NCBI RefSeq assembly: GCF_008245025.1 | Contig: NZ_CP043426.1 | Span: forward strand, 930,001 to 994,000 | Length of the DNA stretch: 64,000 nt | Direction: 5' to 3' | DNA from: Campylobacter lari subsp. concheus | Lineage (GTDB): Bacteria > Campylobacterota > Campylobacteria > Campylobacterales > Campylobacteraceae | Shown here: positions 1-10,384 of the stretch, in pieces | How the letters are laid out: each line of letters begins with the position of its first letter | Position numbering within the stretch: position 1 is the first letter of the stretch | Notes under the pieces: generated by a model | What the model was told of the DNA's origin: nothing | Seen by the model: only the letters and a program-made list of their open reading frames with translations | Databases searched by the model: none | Translations under genes and position numbers: made by a program

Positions 1-158
1 ATTGTTTGAGAATATTTTACATCCAATAATTCTACATTTTCACCTTCTAAACTTGTTTTTCTTAAACCTATATCTTTTGAATCAACACTTTTAACAGCAA
101 GCCCACAAGCACTTATTAAAATAGCTGCTGCTAAGGATAAAAAGATTTTATTTTTCAT
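1..158 (-). CDS. napB: NapB, nitrate reductase diheme cytochrome subunit (partial, N-terminal 52 residues)
   Basis: The start ATG is at 158-156, preceded by a strong AAGGAGAG ribosome site that lies inside the end of napH; the two genes overlap by 11 bases. The gene runs off the left edge, so the two heme motifs are not visible. The visible part is a signal sequence ending in ISACG, followed by a segment containing DIGLRKTSL, which resembles the conserved region near the mature N-terminus of NapB proteins. NapB passes electrons to NapA in the periplasm. Position directly after napA-napG-napH supports the call. Oddity: ISAC fits a lipoprotein lipobox, whereas NapB is usually a soluble periplasmic protein. 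Confidence 0.85.
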   Translation of the reverse strand, partial: MKNKIFLSLAAAILISACGLAVKSVDSKDIGLRKTSLEGENVELLDVKYSQT

Positions 159-939
159 TTTCTCTCCTTAAATTTATTATACTAAAACCTAAAGCATCAT
201 CGCCGCAAATATCAATACATTTTCCACATCTTATACATTCACCTGATTTTACATCTTGATTTTCTTTACCTATCATCCAAAGCACTTGCTTTTCAGGACA
301 CACTCCAAGACATTTATAACACTTAGTACATTTTTGTAAGTTATATCTTACTTTTAACAATGAAAAATGCGAACTTAAAGCCCAAAAAGCCCCTAAAGGA
401 CAAAAATGCGAACAAGTAAATCTTGGACTAAAAAATGTATCTGCACAAAAAATAATCAAAGCTATAAAAAGCCAAGAAACACCACCGAAAATAATCCCTC
501 TTTGGATTATTCCTATATAAGAAAATTCCTCAAAAATAGGAAAAGAAAAAAGAAAAGAAAAAATCCAAACAAAAGCTAAAACATAATAACGCAAATTTTT
601 ATTTACATTAAAAACTCTTGTTTGATTAAAGCCTAATTTATTTCTAATAAAATAAGCAAAATCAGTAATGATATTCACAGGACAAACCCAAGCACAAAAC
701 GCTCTTCCAGCAAAAATAGCATAAAATAAAAATACTATCAAAGCACCACTTAAAGCCATTAAATCTACCTGCAAACTTGCTAAAGCAAGTTGAATAAACG
801 CAAAAGGATCACTTAGTGGCACCAAAGAAAATAAAACTGAAGAGCTTAAATTTCCTTTTAATATAAAATTAAATACACCAAAAGAAAAAAAAGTCAAAAT
901 AGACAATTGCACTATTCTTCTTAAAATAAGATATTTCAT
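148..939 (-). CDS. napH: NapH, membrane ferredoxin-type quinol dehydrogenase subunit
   Basis: 263 residues. Four or more hydrophobic membrane segments are visible in the first 200 residues, with two CxxxCP motifs (CAWVCP and CSHFCP) characteristic of NapH, then two cytoplasmic-type [4Fe-4S] ferredoxin motifs (CTKCYKCLGVCP and CIRCGKCIDIC) near the C-terminus. With NapG it forms the quinol-oxidising module that feeds the NapB-NapA nitrate reductase in organisms lacking NapC. The start overlaps the napG stop by four bases (ATGA), and the end overlaps the napB start, so translation of the three genes is probably coupled. Length is normal for the family. Confidence 0.95.
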   Translation of the reverse strand: MKYLILRRIVQLSILTFFSFGVFNFILKGNLSSSVLFSLVPLSDPFAFIQLALASLQVDLMALSGALIVFLFYAIFAGRAFCAWVCPVNIITDFAYFIRNKLGFNQTRVFNVNKNLRYYVLAFVWIFSFLFSFPIFEEFSYIGIIQRGIIFGGVSWLFIALIIFCADTFFSPRFTCSHFCPLGAFWALSSHFSLLKVRYNLQKCTKCYKCLGVCPEKQVLWMIGKENQDVKSGECIRCGKCIDICGDDALGFSIINLRRENEK

Positions 940-1685
940 AGCAATTCTCCATCATTAAGGTAATCTTTAGCCTTATTTTTATTGAAATTTTTATCTGTGT
1001 TTACATCTTGCAAACGCTTTTCATCTTTTTCATCCCAACCTTTGATGTAATTATCTCCAACTTTTCCTAAAACAAATTCTCTAGGTAAAACCCTAATAGC
1101 TGCTTTTTGTGTTATACAGGCTTTTTCACAAATCCCACATCCAACACATACTTCATGATCTACCACAGGTAGTAAAAATGCATGCTTTGCGGTTCTTTCA
1201 TTACGTTTTGTTTCAAGTTTTAATGCTTTATCTATTAAAGGGCAAGCCCTATAGCAAGCATCACATTGAATTCCCCAATAAGCAACACAACTTGCACTAT
1301 CAATTATAGCTATACCCATTTTTGTTTTATAAATTCCATCTTGTTGGTCTAGATATTTACGATCTAGAGCATTTGTAGGACAATCTCTTATGCAAGGTAT
1401 ATCCTCACATAACCTGCAAGGGTTTTCTCTTGCTACAAAAAAAGGTGTACCATTTTTAGCACTATTTTCTAAATTTGCTAGCTTCAAAACATCATAAGGA
1501 CAAGCTTTTACACAAAGTCCACATCGTATGCATTTTGATAAAAATTCTTTTTCATCATCTGCTCCAGGAGGTCTTAAAAAATACTCCTGATTTGAGCTAA
1601 ATGCTAAACTTGCCAAAAATGCACTTCCGCTTCCTATACATAAAAGCTTGAAAGCAAAGGCTAAAAATTCTCTTCTATTTTTCAT
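936..1685 (-). CDS. napG: NapG, periplasmic ferredoxin-type protein of nitrate reductase
   Basis: 249 residues. The N-terminus carries a twin-arginine signal (NRREFLAFAF then a hydrophobic stretch to about residue 30), so the folded protein is exported by Tat. Four Cys clusters for [4Fe-4S] centres follow: CIRCGLCVKACP, CRLCEDIPCIRDCP, CVAYWGIQCDACYRACP and CVGCGICEKAC. It partners NapH in electron transfer from menaquinol to NapB/NapA. It starts two bases after the napA stop and overlaps napH by four bases. The cluster pattern and gene order napA-G-H-B are typical for Campylobacter. Confidence 0.95.
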   Translation of the reverse strand: MKNRREFLAFAFKLLCIGSGSAFLASLAFSSNQEYFLRPPGADDEKEFLSKCIRCGLCVKACPYDVLKLANLENSAKNGTPFFVARENPCRLCEDIPCIRDCPTNALDRKYLDQQDGIYKTKMGIAIIDSASCVAYWGIQCDACYRACPLIDKALKLETKRNERTAKHAFLLPVVDHEVCVGCGICEKACITQKAAIRVLPREFVLGKVGDNYIKGWDEKDEKRLQDVNTDKNFNKNKAKDYLNDGELL

Positions 1686-1687
1686 TT

Positions 1688-4462
1688 TTATGCTTTAGTA
1701 ATTTTTACGGCACATTTTTTGAAATCTGTTTGATTAGACAATGGACAAGTTGCATCTAGTGTAACTTTATTTATATACACATTCTCATCAAACCAAGGCA
1801 CATACACAAGGCCTTTAGAAGGTTTATTTCTACCGCGAAAATCTACCCTAGCTTTTACTTTGCCACGGCGAGATTCTACCCATACAATATCGCCTTGATT
1901 GATTTTCATAACCTTAGCATCATCTTCATTCATATAACAAAGCGCTTCAGGAACTGCACGGAAAAGCTCAGGAACCCTCATAGTCATTGTTCCACTATGC
2001 CAATGCTCTAAAACCCTACCAGTAGACAACCAGAATGGATACTCTTTGGTTGGTCTTTCAGGTGCTTTCATAAATGGTCTAAAGAAAATTTTTACTTTAT
2101 TTTTTAAGCTGTATTTTTCTTTAGTTTGCGGAGCTAGCAAGTCTCCTTTTGGTAGTTCTTTTGCAAAATCTCCATAAAATGCAAAATCTGAATTTGGAGC
2201 AGCTTTTTTAGCATAATAATCAAATTTAGTATTAAATCTCCACTGTGTTTCCTTGCCATTTACTACAGGCCATCTTAAACCTCTTACCTTATGATAAGTA
2301 TCAAAATCAGCTAAATCATGTCCATGACCCAAGCCAAATTTACGATATTCTTCCCATAAGTATTTTTGCACAAAAAATCCATAACCATTAAATTCTTTAC
2401 CATCACTACCTATGACTTTTCTCTCATCACCTAACACTTCAGAATTATCAAAACCTTTGGCGATATTATCCTTAGCTTTGAAAGTTTTTGCTTCTTTATT
2501 TGCAAATAACACATCAAATAAAGTATCATCTTCGCTATAACCCATAGCTTTTGCTTCTTCCAAAACACTTGGTAAAGTAAGCTTATCATTTACCTTAGTT
2601 TCACCCCAAACTTCTTTTAATTTAAAGCGTTTTGCAAATTCCATAATTTGCCAAGTATCACTCATAGCCTCACCTACAGGCAATACTTGTTGTTTCCAGT
2701 GTTGAGTTCTTCTTTCAGCATTACCATAAGCTCCCCATTTTTCATAAATCATTGCACTTGGTAAAATCAAATCAGCCACTTTGGCACTAATTCCTGGGTA
2801 ACAATCACTTACAACAATAAAATTATCCATTTCTCTTGCTGCTGCTATCCAGTGGTTTGCATTAGCTGTATTTTGCCAAGGATTATTCACTTGTACCCAA
2901 GCAAATTTGATATTTCCATCTTCTAAATCCCTCATGATTTTCAAATACGGTGCGCCTGGTTTTGGATTGATCGTTTTTGCAGGTACTTTCCAAATTTTTT
3001 CACTAATAGCTCTATGTTTAGGGTTTGCCACCACCATATCAGCAGGTAAACGGTGTGAAAAAGTTCCAACCTCTCTTGCTGTTCCACAAGCACTTGGTTG
3101 CCCTGTCAATGAAAATGCTCCACTACCTGGCTTAGCTTGTTTACCAAGTAAAAAATGTACCATATAAGCTTGCTCATTTACCCAAGTACCTCTTGTGTGT
3201 TGGTTAAAGCCCATAGTCCAAAAACTTACAACTTTTCTATTTTTTTCTATATAAAGATTAGCTAATTCTTGAAGTTTTTTCTTAAATTCTTCCATACTTT
3301 CATCTTCATTACCCTTAGCAACTTTAGCAACATATTCAAGCGTATAAGGCTCCAAAGCTTTTTTGAAATCTTCAAATGAAATTTCCCAATGCGCATCAGG
3401 AGTATTTTGGTGTTTCATTTCAAATTTATCGCCTGCTTTTACCCCCAAATAAGCCAAAGATACTGCTTCTTCTTCATCTACAATAATAGCATTTTGCTTT
3501 ATTACGGTATCTTTTTCACTTGCTTTAAATTTAGGATGGTTTGGATTATTTCTCATTCCATAACCAATATCAGCATAACCTGTTGTAAAAATACAATGTT
3601 TTTCGATAAATTCTTTATCCATTGCTTCAGGATGATTATAAACAATTTCTCTAGCGATATAATTCCAAATAGCTAAATCAGTATTTGGTTTGAAAATGAT
3701 TTCAGTATCTGCTATATGAGAAGTTCTATTAGAAAAAGTAGATAAATTTACGATTTTAACTTTATCTAAATTACTTAATTTTCTATCACTTACCCTTGAC
3801 CATAAAATTGGATGCATTTCTGCCATATTTGCACCCCAAGTAATAATAGTATCAGTAAGCTCTATATCATCATAACAACCAGAAGGCTCATCAACCCCAA
3901 AAGTTTGCATAAAACCAACAACAGCACTAGCCATACAATGACGTGCATTTGGATCGATATTGTTTGATCTAAAACCAGCTTTTACTAATTTTGCAGCAGC
4001 ATATCCTTCTTGTATAGTATATTGACCACTTGCAAAAATTCCAATTCCCTCAACACCTTTTTCTTTATAGGCTTTTTTAAATTGTTTTTCCATTTCATCA
4101 AAAGCTCTTTGCCAAGAAACTTGTTGAAATTTTCCTTTTTTATCAAACTCACCTTTTGCATTTACGCGAAGTAAAGGTGTTACCAAACGGTCTTCTCCAT
4201 ACATGATTTTTGCATTAAAATAACCTTTAATACAATTTAATCCACGATTTACCGGAGCTGCTGGGTCTCCTTTTACAGCGACAATTTTGCCATCTAAACT
4301 TGCAACTAAAATTCCACAGCCTGTACCACAAAATCTACAAACAGCCTTATCCCAACGCCATTTATTCTCAGTATTTGCAAGTACACTACTTGGAACACTA
4401 AGGCCTGCAACACCACAAGCACTAGCAATAGCGGTATTTTTAATGAAGTCCCTTCTGTTCAT
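1688..4462 (-). CDS. napA: NapA, periplasmic nitrate reductase catalytic subunit
   Basis: 924 residues, the expected length for epsilonproteobacterial NapA. It reduces nitrate to nitrite using a bis-MGD molybdenum cofactor and one [4Fe-4S] cluster. Visible signals: twin-arginine leader MNRRDFIKN; cluster ligands C42, C45, C49 and C77 (CRFCGTGC then C after 27 residues); the molybdenum-ligating Cys region NARHCMAS; and a C-terminal molydopterin dinucleotide-binding domain ([16 protein letters not shown], then a region with [10 protein letters not shown]). It is the first gene of the nap run. The upstream 169 bases hold a likely promoter but no other gene. I do not see napD within the window. 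Confidence 0.97.
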   Translation of the reverse strand: MNRRDFIKNTAIASACGVAGLSVPSSVLANTENKWRWDKAVCRFCGTGCGILVASLDGKIVAVKGDPAAPVNRGLNCIKGYFNAKIMYGEDRLVTPLLRVNAKGEFDKKGKFQQVSWQRAFDEMEKQFKKAYKEKGVEGIGIFASGQYTIQEGYAAAKLVKAGFRSNNIDPNARHCMASAVVGFMQTFGVDEPSGCYDDIELTDTIITWGANMAEMHPILWSRVSDRKLSNLDKVKIVNLSTFSNRTSHIADTEIIFKPNTDLAIWNYIAREIVYNHPEAMDKEFIEKHCIFTTGYADIGYGMRNNPNHPKFKASEKDTVIKQNAIIVDEEEAVSLAYLGVKAGDKFEMKHQNTPDAHWEISFEDFKKALEPYTLEYVAKVAKGNEDESMEEFKKKLQELANLYIEKNRKVVSFWTMGFNQHTRGTWVNEQAYMVHFLLGKQAKPGSGAFSLTGQPSACGTAREVGTFSHRLPADMVVANPKHRAISEKIWKVPAKTINPKPGAPYLKIMRDLEDGNIKFAWVQVNNPWQNTANANHWIAAAREMDNFIVVSDCYPGISAKVADLILPSAMIYEKWGAYGNAERRTQHWKQQVLPVGEAMSDTWQIMEFAKRFKLKEVWGETKVNDKLTLPSVLEEAKAMGYSEDDTLFDVLFANKEAKTFKAKDNIAKGFDNSEVLGDERKVIGSDGKEFNGYGFFVQKYLWEEYRKFGLGHGHDLADFDTYHKVRGLRWPVVNGKETQWRFNTKFDYYAKKAAPNSDFAFYGDFAKELPKGDLLAPQTKEKYSLKNKVKIFFRPFMKAPERPTKEYPFWLSTGRVLEHWHSGTMTMRVPELFRAVPEALCYMNEDDAKVMKINQGDIVWVESRRGKVKARVDFRGRNKPSKGLVYVPWFDENVYINKVTLDATCPLSNQTDFKKCAVKITKA

Positions 4463-4539
4463 TATATCCCTCGTTATTGTTTTATTTATGTATAAAAGAA
4501 TACATAGATAAAATATTACTATGATTATTTTAAATTTAA

Positions 4540-4545
4540 ATTATA
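4540..4545 (-). promoter_or_regulatory. Likely sigma-70 -10 box for napA
   Basis: On the minus strand a perfect TATAAT lies about 78 bases upstream of the napA ATG, in the AT-rich gap 4463-4631. The leader between is long enough for a regulator site, but I do not recognise a specific operator. The remainder of the gap holds only the flgG terminator. Confidence 0.5.
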
Positions 4546-4615
4546 ATAGAGAATATTTTATAAGTATTTATAAATAGGAGTTTTTTAGTATTTTTTAATA
4601 TTTTTTGCATATTAT

Positions 4616-4641
4616 AAAACGCTAGTTAATTCTAGCGTTTT
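4616..4641 (-). terminator. Hairpin terminator at the end of flgG
   Basis: A perfect 10-bp inverted repeat AAAACGCTAG / CTAGCGTTTT with a 6-base loop overlaps the last codons of flgG. The arms begin and end with A/T tracts, so the transcript ends in UUUU on either strand. Confidence 0.7.
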
Positions 4642-5426
4642 AATTGATTTACAATACCAAGCATATCATCACTTGTAGTAATAGCTTTTGAGCCTGCCTC
4701 ATAAGCTCTTTGCCCTGTAATAAGATCAGTCATTTCTTCTACAAGCTGAACATTGCTAAGTTCTACAAAGCCATGTTTAATTACAGAAAATCCATTCTCC
4801 CCTGCTATACCTGCAATAGGCGCACCACTTGCATCAGTTTCTACTAAAAGATTATCTCCTAAAGCATGTAAGCCCGCTGGATTAATAAAATTTACAAGCT
4901 CGATTTGGCCTATTTGAGTTTCAGCTGTATTTCCTGGTTGCATAACAGAAACCGTTCCATCACTTGCTACGTTAATGGCTGTAGCATCCTCAGGTATAGT
5001 CATTTCTGGCAAAAGTCTATAACCATCTGAATTTACTATATTTCCTTCGGCATCTTTAGTAAATTGACCATTTCTAGTATAAGCTATAGTTCCATCAGGC
5101 ATTTGAATTTGAAAAAAGCCATTATTACCAGCAATTGCCATATCAAGACCTGATGTTGATGTTTGTTTTAAACTACCTTCACTAAAAATTTTACTAACAG
5201 CTGTCACTCTTGAACCAAGACCCACTTCTATACCACTTGGGTGTTTTGTGGTGCTTGAGGTTGAAGTACCTGCGTATTTCATCGTTTGATACATCAAATC
5301 CGCAAATTCTGCACGCGATTTTTTATAACCTACTGTATTAACATTTGAAATATTATTTGAAGTTACGTCAATTTGTGTTTGTTGCGATACCATCCCTGAT
5401 GCTGCTGTGTATAATGATCTTAACAT
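4632..5426 (-). CDS. flgG: FlgG, flagellar distal rod protein
   Basis: 264 residues, near the 260-residue family norm. The N-terminal rod/hook motif (LYTAASGM, then DVTSNNISNVNTVGYKK) and the C-terminal flg_bbr motif (SNVQLVEEMTDLITGQRAYE) mark a flagellar axial protein that packs by terminal coiled coils. FlgG forms the distal rod crossing the peptidoglycan and is exported by the flagellar type III system, so there is no Sec signal. It follows the paralogue flgG2/flgF by 17 bases and ends in a hairpin terminator. The pair is likely transcribed from the sigma-54-like promoter near 6300. Confidence 0.95.
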   Translation of the reverse strand: MLRSLYTAASGMVSQQTQIDVTSNNISNVNTVGYKKSRAEFADLMYQTMKYAGTSTSSTTKHPSGIEVGLGSRVTAVSKIFSEGSLKQTSTSGLDMAIAGNNGFFQIQMPDGTIAYTRNGQFTKDAEGNIVNSDGYRLLPEMTIPEDATAINVASDGTVSVMQPGNTAETQIGQIELVNFINPAGLHALGDNLLVETDASGAPIAGIAGENGFSVIKHGFVELSNVQLVEEMTDLITGQRAYEAGSKAITTSDDMLGIVNQLKR

Positions 5427-5443
5427 TTTATCTATCCTTAGTT

Positions 5444-6256
5444 TTATTTAGTACTTGCTAATTTATTAATAGCTTCTTGATTTAAATCATCCATATGAGA
5501 TGTCATAACTTTTTGATACATCTCAACCATTCTATTTGCTTCAATTAATCCTACCATTTCTGTAACTGGATTAACATTTGATCCTTGAGTAAAACCTTGC
5601 TTTATAGCATTTGAATTTGGCAAATCTCTAATTTTGTTTAAATTATCGATTTTGTACATATTATCGCCATCTTTTTGTAAATCTCTTAAATCATCAACTT
5701 GTGCTACAAATAATCTTGCTATATCTTGATTAGATGCACTGATGATTCCATTTTTATCTACATTAATAAAAGAAGTGGAATTTCCTATACGTATGCCATC
5801 ATTTTCAGGATTGTTAAAATAATCACTGCTTAAAACTCTATACCCTTGACGATTTACCAAATAACCCTCATCATCAAGCTGGAAATTTCCATCTTGGCTT
5901 AATCTTACCTCGCCATTATTTGTTTTAATTAAATAAAAAGTATCTTCGCGAGTAAGAGCTAAATCCAAAGGATTATGCGTCATTTTCATAGAACCTACAC
6001 TAAAATTTGTATAGACATGATTAACCTGCGGAACTCTATCTATAGTTGTATTTACAAATCTTGCAGCATCTCTTGTGTGATTTTGTATAGGTAGCTCATC
6101 TTGAGTTTCTTTAAAAATCCTTTTAAAATCTGCAATAACAACATTATCTCTTTTATAGCCACTCGTATTTACATTTGCTAGGTTATTAGTTACAACATCT
6201 AAGCGATTAAACTGCGTAACCATAGCGCCAGTAGCCTGATAATACCCATTTTGCAT
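5444..6256 (-). CDS. flgG2: FlgG2/FlgF-like proximal rod protein
   Basis: 270 residues. It has the same architecture as FlgG: N-terminal motif FNRLDVVTNNLANVNTSGYKRD and a C-terminal motif with GSNVNPVTEMVGLIEANRMVEMYQKV. The sequence diverges from FlgG in the middle domain, consistent with the proximal rod protein FlgF, usually annotated flgG2 in Campylobacter. It lies upstream of flgG in the same short operon, with translation beginning at the ATG at 6256. A sigma-54-type element with an 11-base spacer lies about 40-55 bases upstream. The name FlgF versus FlgG2 is a matter of convention. Confidence 0.9.
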   Translation of the reverse strand: MQNGYYQATGAMVTQFNRLDVVTNNLANVNTSGYKRDNVVIADFKRIFKETQDELPIQNHTRDAARFVNTTIDRVPQVNHVYTNFSVGSMKMTHNPLDLALTREDTFYLIKTNNGEVRLSQDGNFQLDDEGYLVNRQGYRVLSSDYFNNPENDGIRIGNSTSFINVDKNGIISASNQDIARLFVAQVDDLRDLQKDGDNMYKIDNLNKIRDLPNSNAIKQGFTQGSNVNPVTEMVGLIEANRMVEMYQKVMTSHMDDLNQEAINKLASTK

Positions 6257-6294
6257 TGTTTTTCCTAACTAAAATCTTAATTTTCTAGCTAACA

Positions 6295-6314
6295 AAGCAA
6301 AAGATGTTCCAAAA
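6295..6314 (-). promoter_or_regulatory. Sigma-54-type promoter of flgG2-flgG (11-base spacer)
   Basis: The minus strand reads TTTTGGAACATCTTTTTGCT. The GG (6311-6310) and GC (6298-6297) elements match the -24/-12 consensus, including the usual GGAAC and TTTTTGC flanks of Campylobacter sites, but 11 bases separate GG from GC instead of 10. The site is correctly placed and oriented for flgG2. It contrasts with the exact 10-base spacing upstream of flgB at 53088. Confidence 0.6.
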
Positions 6315-6346
6315 TGTTTTTATTTGTTTTTAATTAATTTTTAGGC

Positions 6347-6386
6347 ATAATATTTGGTTTTACACTCATTACTTAAATACAAGGGG
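6347..6386 (+). promoter_or_regulatory. rpoD -10 box and ribosome site
   Basis: CATAAT at 6347-6352 follows a T-rich stretch typical of Campylobacter sigma-70 promoters, and AAGGGG at 6381-6386 is a strong ribosome site five bases before the rpoD ATG. The promoter faces the flgG2 promoter in a 135-base divergent gap. Confidence 0.55.
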
Positions 6387-6391
6387 TACTC

Positions 6392-8269
6392 ATGGCTAAT
6401 GAAACCAATGTTTTAGAAGAACTTTTCAAAGAAAATTCTAAAGATTATATCACATATGAAAAACTTGTCAAGTATTTTGCAAAGCTTCCAAATGTAACAA
6501 GTGCAAAAAAAATCCGCGATTTAATGGATAAACATAAAGTTGAATTAATTTCTTCAGCTGAAATTGCTAAAAAAAGAAATTTAGAAGAAGCAAAAAAACT
6601 ACAAGAAGAAAAACAAAAATTACAAGATACGAGTTTAGAAAATGAATTTGATTTAGCCAATGAAAATGATTTGCTTGAATGGAGTAGATCAGACTCTCCT
6701 GTTAGAATGTATTTAAGAGAAATGGGGCAAATAGCTCTTTTAAATAAAGATGAGGAAGTTGAAATTTCTAAAAAAATTGAGCTAGGTGAAGACATTATCA
6801 TCGATGCTTTTTGTTCTGTGCCTTATTTGATAGATTTTATACTTGATTATAAAGAACCTTTAATCAATAGAGAAAGAAGAGTAAAAGAGCTTTTTAAAAG
6901 CTTTGAAGATGATGATAAAAATGATGATGATAAAAATGATGATGAAATAGATTCTGAAGAAGAAAATGAAAACGAGGAAAATGAAAACTCAAGTGAAAAA
7001 AAACCTAAAAAAGCAAGCAAGAAAGAAGATGAAAGAACCTTAAAAGTTATAGAAAGTTTTAAAGCCTTAGAAAAAGCAAAAAAAGAATGGTTAAAAACCA
7101 TATCTACTATTAATGCAGAAAAAAATGATGATGAATTGTTAGATAAACTCATAATTGCTTTCAAGAAAAATATATTAAAAGAAAAACTAATGGATCTAGG
7201 TCCAACTTCAAAACTTATTTCTGAAATCGTAAAATCCATGGAAACAGCTTTAAAAAGCGATGAGGAATTTGACAAAGAATTAAAACGCTTAGAGTATCGT
7301 TTACCAATGTTTTCAGAAGAATTAAAACAAAGACACCAAGATATCTTAAAAGATATTACCAAACTTAGTAAAGAAGAAATTGCTGAACGCGCACTAGAAA
7401 CTACGATGGTAAGCACTTATATGGAGATTAAAAAACTCATTCAAACCAAAGAAGCCAGCCAAAATTCTTTTGATTTAGAAAAAGATCAACTAAAAGAAAT
7501 TCTAGAGCAAATAAAACGTGGTAAAAAAATCTCAGATGAAGCTAAAACCAGAATGGCAAAGTCAAATTTACGCTTGGTTGTAAGCATTGCTAAAAGATAT
7601 ACCAATCGTGGATTACCATTTTTAGATTTAATCCAAGAAGGTAATATAGGCTTAATGAAAGCGGTAGATAAATTTGAATACAAACGCGGTTATAAGTTTT
7701 CAACCTATGCAACTTGGTGGATTAGACAAGCTATTTCAAGAGCTATTGCTGATCAAGCAAGAACAATTAGAATTCCTATTCATATGATAGAAACTATTAA
7801 TCAAATCAATAAAATCATTCGTGAGTATTTACAAAAAGAAGGCAAAGAACCTGATGTAAGCATTATTGCTAAAGAAGTAGGACTTAGCATAGATAAAGTA
7901 AAACAAGTAATTAAAATCACTAAAGAGCCAATTTCTCTAGAAGCACCTATTAGCAATGAAGATGATGGTAAATTTGGAGATTTTGTAGAAGATAGAACTT
8001 CGATTTCTCCTATGGATCACATCTTAAAAGATGATTTAAAAGAACAAATTGATGAAGTTTTAGATCAGCTTAATGATAGAGAAAAAGCTGTTATTAGAAT
8101 GCGTTTTGGTTTAATGGATGATGAAAGCGATAGAACCTTAGAAGAAATCGGCAAAGAACTAAATGTTACAAGAGAAAGAGTAAGGCAAATAGAAAGCTCA
8201 GCTATAAAAAAACTCAAGCACCCAAAAGTTGGTAGAAAACTTAAAAATTACATAGAAGGTTGGAAATAA
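6392..8269 (+). CDS. rpoD: RpoD, primary sigma-70 factor
   Basis: 625 residues. Region 1.1 lies at the N-terminus, region 1.2 near [12 protein letters not shown] (about 108-120). A long acidic non-conserved insert (about 170-215) is rich in D/E/N/K. Regions 2-4 follow: [39 protein letters not shown] (region 2), then the region 4 helix-turn-helix [20 protein letters not shown]. It directs RNA polymerase to housekeeping promoters. Single-gene unit, with a divergent flagellar operon upstream and a convergent ppk downstream sharing a hairpin. The insert contains a DNA-level tandem repeat described separately. Confidence 0.98.
   Translation: MANETNVLEELFKENSKDYITYEKLVKYFAKLPNVTSAKKIRDLMDKHKVELISSAEIAKKRNLEEAKKLQEEKQKLQDTSLENEFDLANENDLLEWSRSDSPVRMYLREMGQIALLNKDEEVEISKKIELGEDIIIDAFCSVPYLIDFILDYKEPLINRERRVKELFKSFEDDDKNDDDKNDDEIDSEEENENEENENSSEKKPKKASKKEDERTLKVIESFKALEKAKKEWLKTISTINAEKNDDELLDKLIIAFKKNILKEKLMDLGPTSKLISEIVKSMETALKSDEEFDKELKRLEYRLPMFSEELKQRHQDILKDITKLSKEEIAERALETTMVSTYMEIKKLIQTKEASQNSFDLEKDQLKEILEQIKRGKKISDEAKTRMAKSNLRLVVSIAKRYTNRGLPFLDLIQEGNIGLMKAVDKFEYKRGYKFSTYATWWIRQAISRAIADQARTIRIPIHMIETINQINKIIREYLQKEGKEPDVSIIAKEVGLSIDKVKQVIKITKEPISLEAPISNEDDGKFGDFVEDRTSISPMDHILKDDLKEQIDEVLDQLNDREKAVIRMRFGLMDDESDRTLEEIGKELNVTRERVRQIESSAIKKLKHPKVGRKLKNYIEGWK
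6908..6946 (+). repeat. 15-bp in-frame tandem repeat in rpoD
   Basis: The unit GATGATGATAAAAAT (Asp-Asp-Asp-Lys-Asn) occurs twice exactly at 6908-6937, followed by a 9-base partial third copy GATGATGAA. Because the unit is a multiple of three, copy-number change would alter only the length of the acidic insert of sigma-70 and keep the frame. Confidence 0.85.
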
Positions 8270-8293
8270 TCCTTGCTAAAAAAGCAAGGATTA
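8267..8293. terminator. Bidirectional hairpin between rpoD and ppk
   Basis: An 11-bp inverted repeat TAATCCTTGCT / AGCAAGGATTA with a five-A loop spans the rpoD stop and reaches the ppk stop. The U-tract is weak on both sides, but position between convergent genes supports terminator function. Confidence 0.65.
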
Positions 8294-10384
8294 GCTATCC
8301 CTAAAAAGCTTCGTTGCTAAATGCGCTGCCCTACTATGATCAGTATCTTTTTTCAAGGTATTAAAAATTCTACTAATATATTCTTCTAAAATTTGTTGAG
8401 AATTGTTAATTTTTTCTGCTTCATTTAAAGCAATCTTACGATATCTTCCTTCACTGTTTAACTCATAAGCTAAATCATTATCACTTAACTGTAGTTTTAA
8501 AATTTGAGCTAATTTTGCACGCGAATGCTCATCAAAAATAGGAGTCATTAATTCTAGTCTTCTTTCTAAATTCCTTGGCATCCAATCAGCGCTTGAAATA
8601 AAATAATTTGGCTCAGTATGTTTAAAATATAAAATTCTAGCATGCTCTAAATATTTTCCAACTATACTTCTAACTTTTATATTTTCACTATACCCTTTTA
8701 CTCCAGGCCTTAAACAACAAATTCCACGCACAATAAGATCTATTTTAACACCCTTATTTGAAGCCTCATATAAAGCTTCAATCACATCACCATCTACTAA
8801 AGCGTTCATTTTAGCTATGATTGCTCCATTTTTTCCATGGCTTGCTTCAGTAGCTATCATATCTAAAATTCGCTCCTTAATCTGCTTTGGACTCATTGAT
8901 AAAGTCTTTAAGCGACGGCTTTTACTATATCCTGAAAGTATATGAAAAAAAGTTGTGGTATCTTGAGAATATTCTTCTTTAGAAGTGAAATAACTCACAT
9001 CGGTATAAATTTTAGCCGAACTTGCATTGTAATTGCCTGTACTTAAATGATTATAAATTTTTAATTTATCCCCTTCTTTTCTAATCACTTGAGCTACTTT
9101 TGCATGCACTTTAAAACCTGTAATGCCATATATTACATGAGCTCCTGCATTTTCTAATGATTTTGCCCAGTGTAAATTATTTTCCTCATCAAAGCGTGCT
9201 TTTAATTCTACCATTACAGTAACTTGTTTACCATCACTTGCTGCATCAATTAATGCTTGAACTATGTTTGAATTTTTTTCTACCCTATAAAGAGTCATTC
9301 TTATAGAAACAACCTTAGGATCTTTACTTGCTTCTTTGATAAATTGATACACAGGTTCAAAACTTTCATAAGGCTGTATAGCTAATATATCTTGTTTATC
9401 AATTGCATTAAAAATAGATACATTATCTCCAAAAGGAGGTAAAATCTTTGATGTATACACAGGGTTTAGTAAGTGTGTAAATTCTTTATTAGAAATAATT
9501 TGCCACAGTGATGGTAAATTTAAAAGTATACTGTATTCATAAATGTCTTTATGAAAAATATTCATATGAGAACTTAAAAATTCGATCAACTGCTCATCTG
9601 CGCCTTTTTCTATTTGCAAGCGTATAAAAGCACCTTTTCTACGAAGCTTTAAACCCTGCTCCAAAATCAACATAAAATCATCAGCCTCTTCTTCTTCTAT
9701 CTCCATATCAGCATTTCTAGTTACCCTAAAGGCAGCAGATGACAAAAGCTTATAACCAGGAAAAATATGTTCGGTATGATGGCGCACTATGCTTTCTATA
9801 GGCACATAAATATTAGAGCTTACTTGATAAAATCTTGGTAAAACCCTAGGTATACGTATCATGCCAAATTTTAAAAGTTCAGGATGCATAGGATCGCAAA
9901 GTTTTACCGCCAAAGAAAACGAAAGATTATTTAAATGTGGAAAAGGATGAGTTGCATCAACCGCAATAGGTACTATTACAGGAAAAATATTAGAGAAAAA
10001 ATGATCATTGCATTCTTGTTTTAAATCCTCATCAAGTTCTTCATATAAGCGAATAAATAAATTTTCTTTTTCCAAATCTTGAGTGATTTTAGTAAAATAC
10101 TGTTCTACTACATATTTTTCTTCATGTAAATAATTTCTAATGGCTTTAAGCTGTGCAAGTGGTGTCATTTCATCATTACTTGCTGTACTTATTCCTGCTA
10201 TAAAAAGCTGTTTTAATCCAGCCACTCTTATCATATAAAACTCATCTAAATTTGTACAATATATGGCTATAAATTTAAGTTTTTCAAGCAAAGGAAGATC
10301 TTTGGAACATTGATCTAAAACACGGGAGTTAAATGCAAGCCAAGAAAGTTCTCTATTAATATACATTGATGGTTGAATTTGCAT
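8291..10384 (-). CDS. ppk: Polyphosphate kinase 1
   Basis: 697 residues, normal for PPK1, which reversibly polymerises ATP gamma-phosphate into polyphosphate. Family signals include the N-terminal [13 protein letters not shown], the segment [19 protein letters not shown], the catalytic-His region [11 protein letters not shown] followed by [10 protein letters not shown], and the second phospholipase-D-like half with [14 protein letters not shown] and [13 protein letters not shown]. The assigned start adds six residues (MQIQPS) before the usual MYINREL; the latter Met at 10366 is an alternative start. The gene is divergent from nrfH, an arrangement shared with C. jejuni. Confidence 0.96.
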   Translation of the reverse strand: MQIQPSMYINRELSWLAFNSRVLDQCSKDLPLLEKLKFIAIYCTNLDEFYMIRVAGLKQLFIAGISTASNDEMTPLAQLKAIRNYLHEEKYVVEQYFTKITQDLEKENLFIRLYEELDEDLKQECNDHFFSNIFPVIVPIAVDATHPFPHLNNLSFSLAVKLCDPMHPELLKFGMIRIPRVLPRFYQVSSNIYVPIESIVRHHTEHIFPGYKLLSSAAFRVTRNADMEIEEEEADDFMLILEQGLKLRRKGAFIRLQIEKGADEQLIEFLSSHMNIFHKDIYEYSILLNLPSLWQIISNKEFTHLLNPVYTSKILPPFGDNVSIFNAIDKQDILAIQPYESFEPVYQFIKEASKDPKVVSIRMTLYRVEKNSNIVQALIDAASDGKQVTVMVELKARFDEENNLHWAKSLENAGAHVIYGITGFKVHAKVAQVIRKEGDKLKIYNHLSTGNYNASSAKIYTDVSYFTSKEEYSQDTTTFFHILSGYSKSRRLKTLSMSPKQIKERILDMIATEASHGKNGAIIAKMNALVDGDVIEALYEASNKGVKIDLIVRGICCLRPGVKGYSENIKVRSIVGKYLEHARILYFKHTEPNYFISSADWMPRNLERRLELMTPIFDEHSRAKLAQILKLQLSDNDLAYELNSEGRYRKIALNEAEKINNSQQILEEYISRIFNTLKKDTDHSRAAHLATKLFRDS

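Noticed and set aside
1109..1309. Small plus-strand frame over napG
   Set aside because: His/Leu-rich product explained by the opposite strand of the ferredoxin-coding sequence; no ribosome site.
6847..7416. 189-residue open frame antisense to rpoD
   Set aside because: It is the mirror of the Lys/Glu/Asp-rich coding strand, giving a Ser/Phe/Leu-rich product with no ribosome site or family signature.
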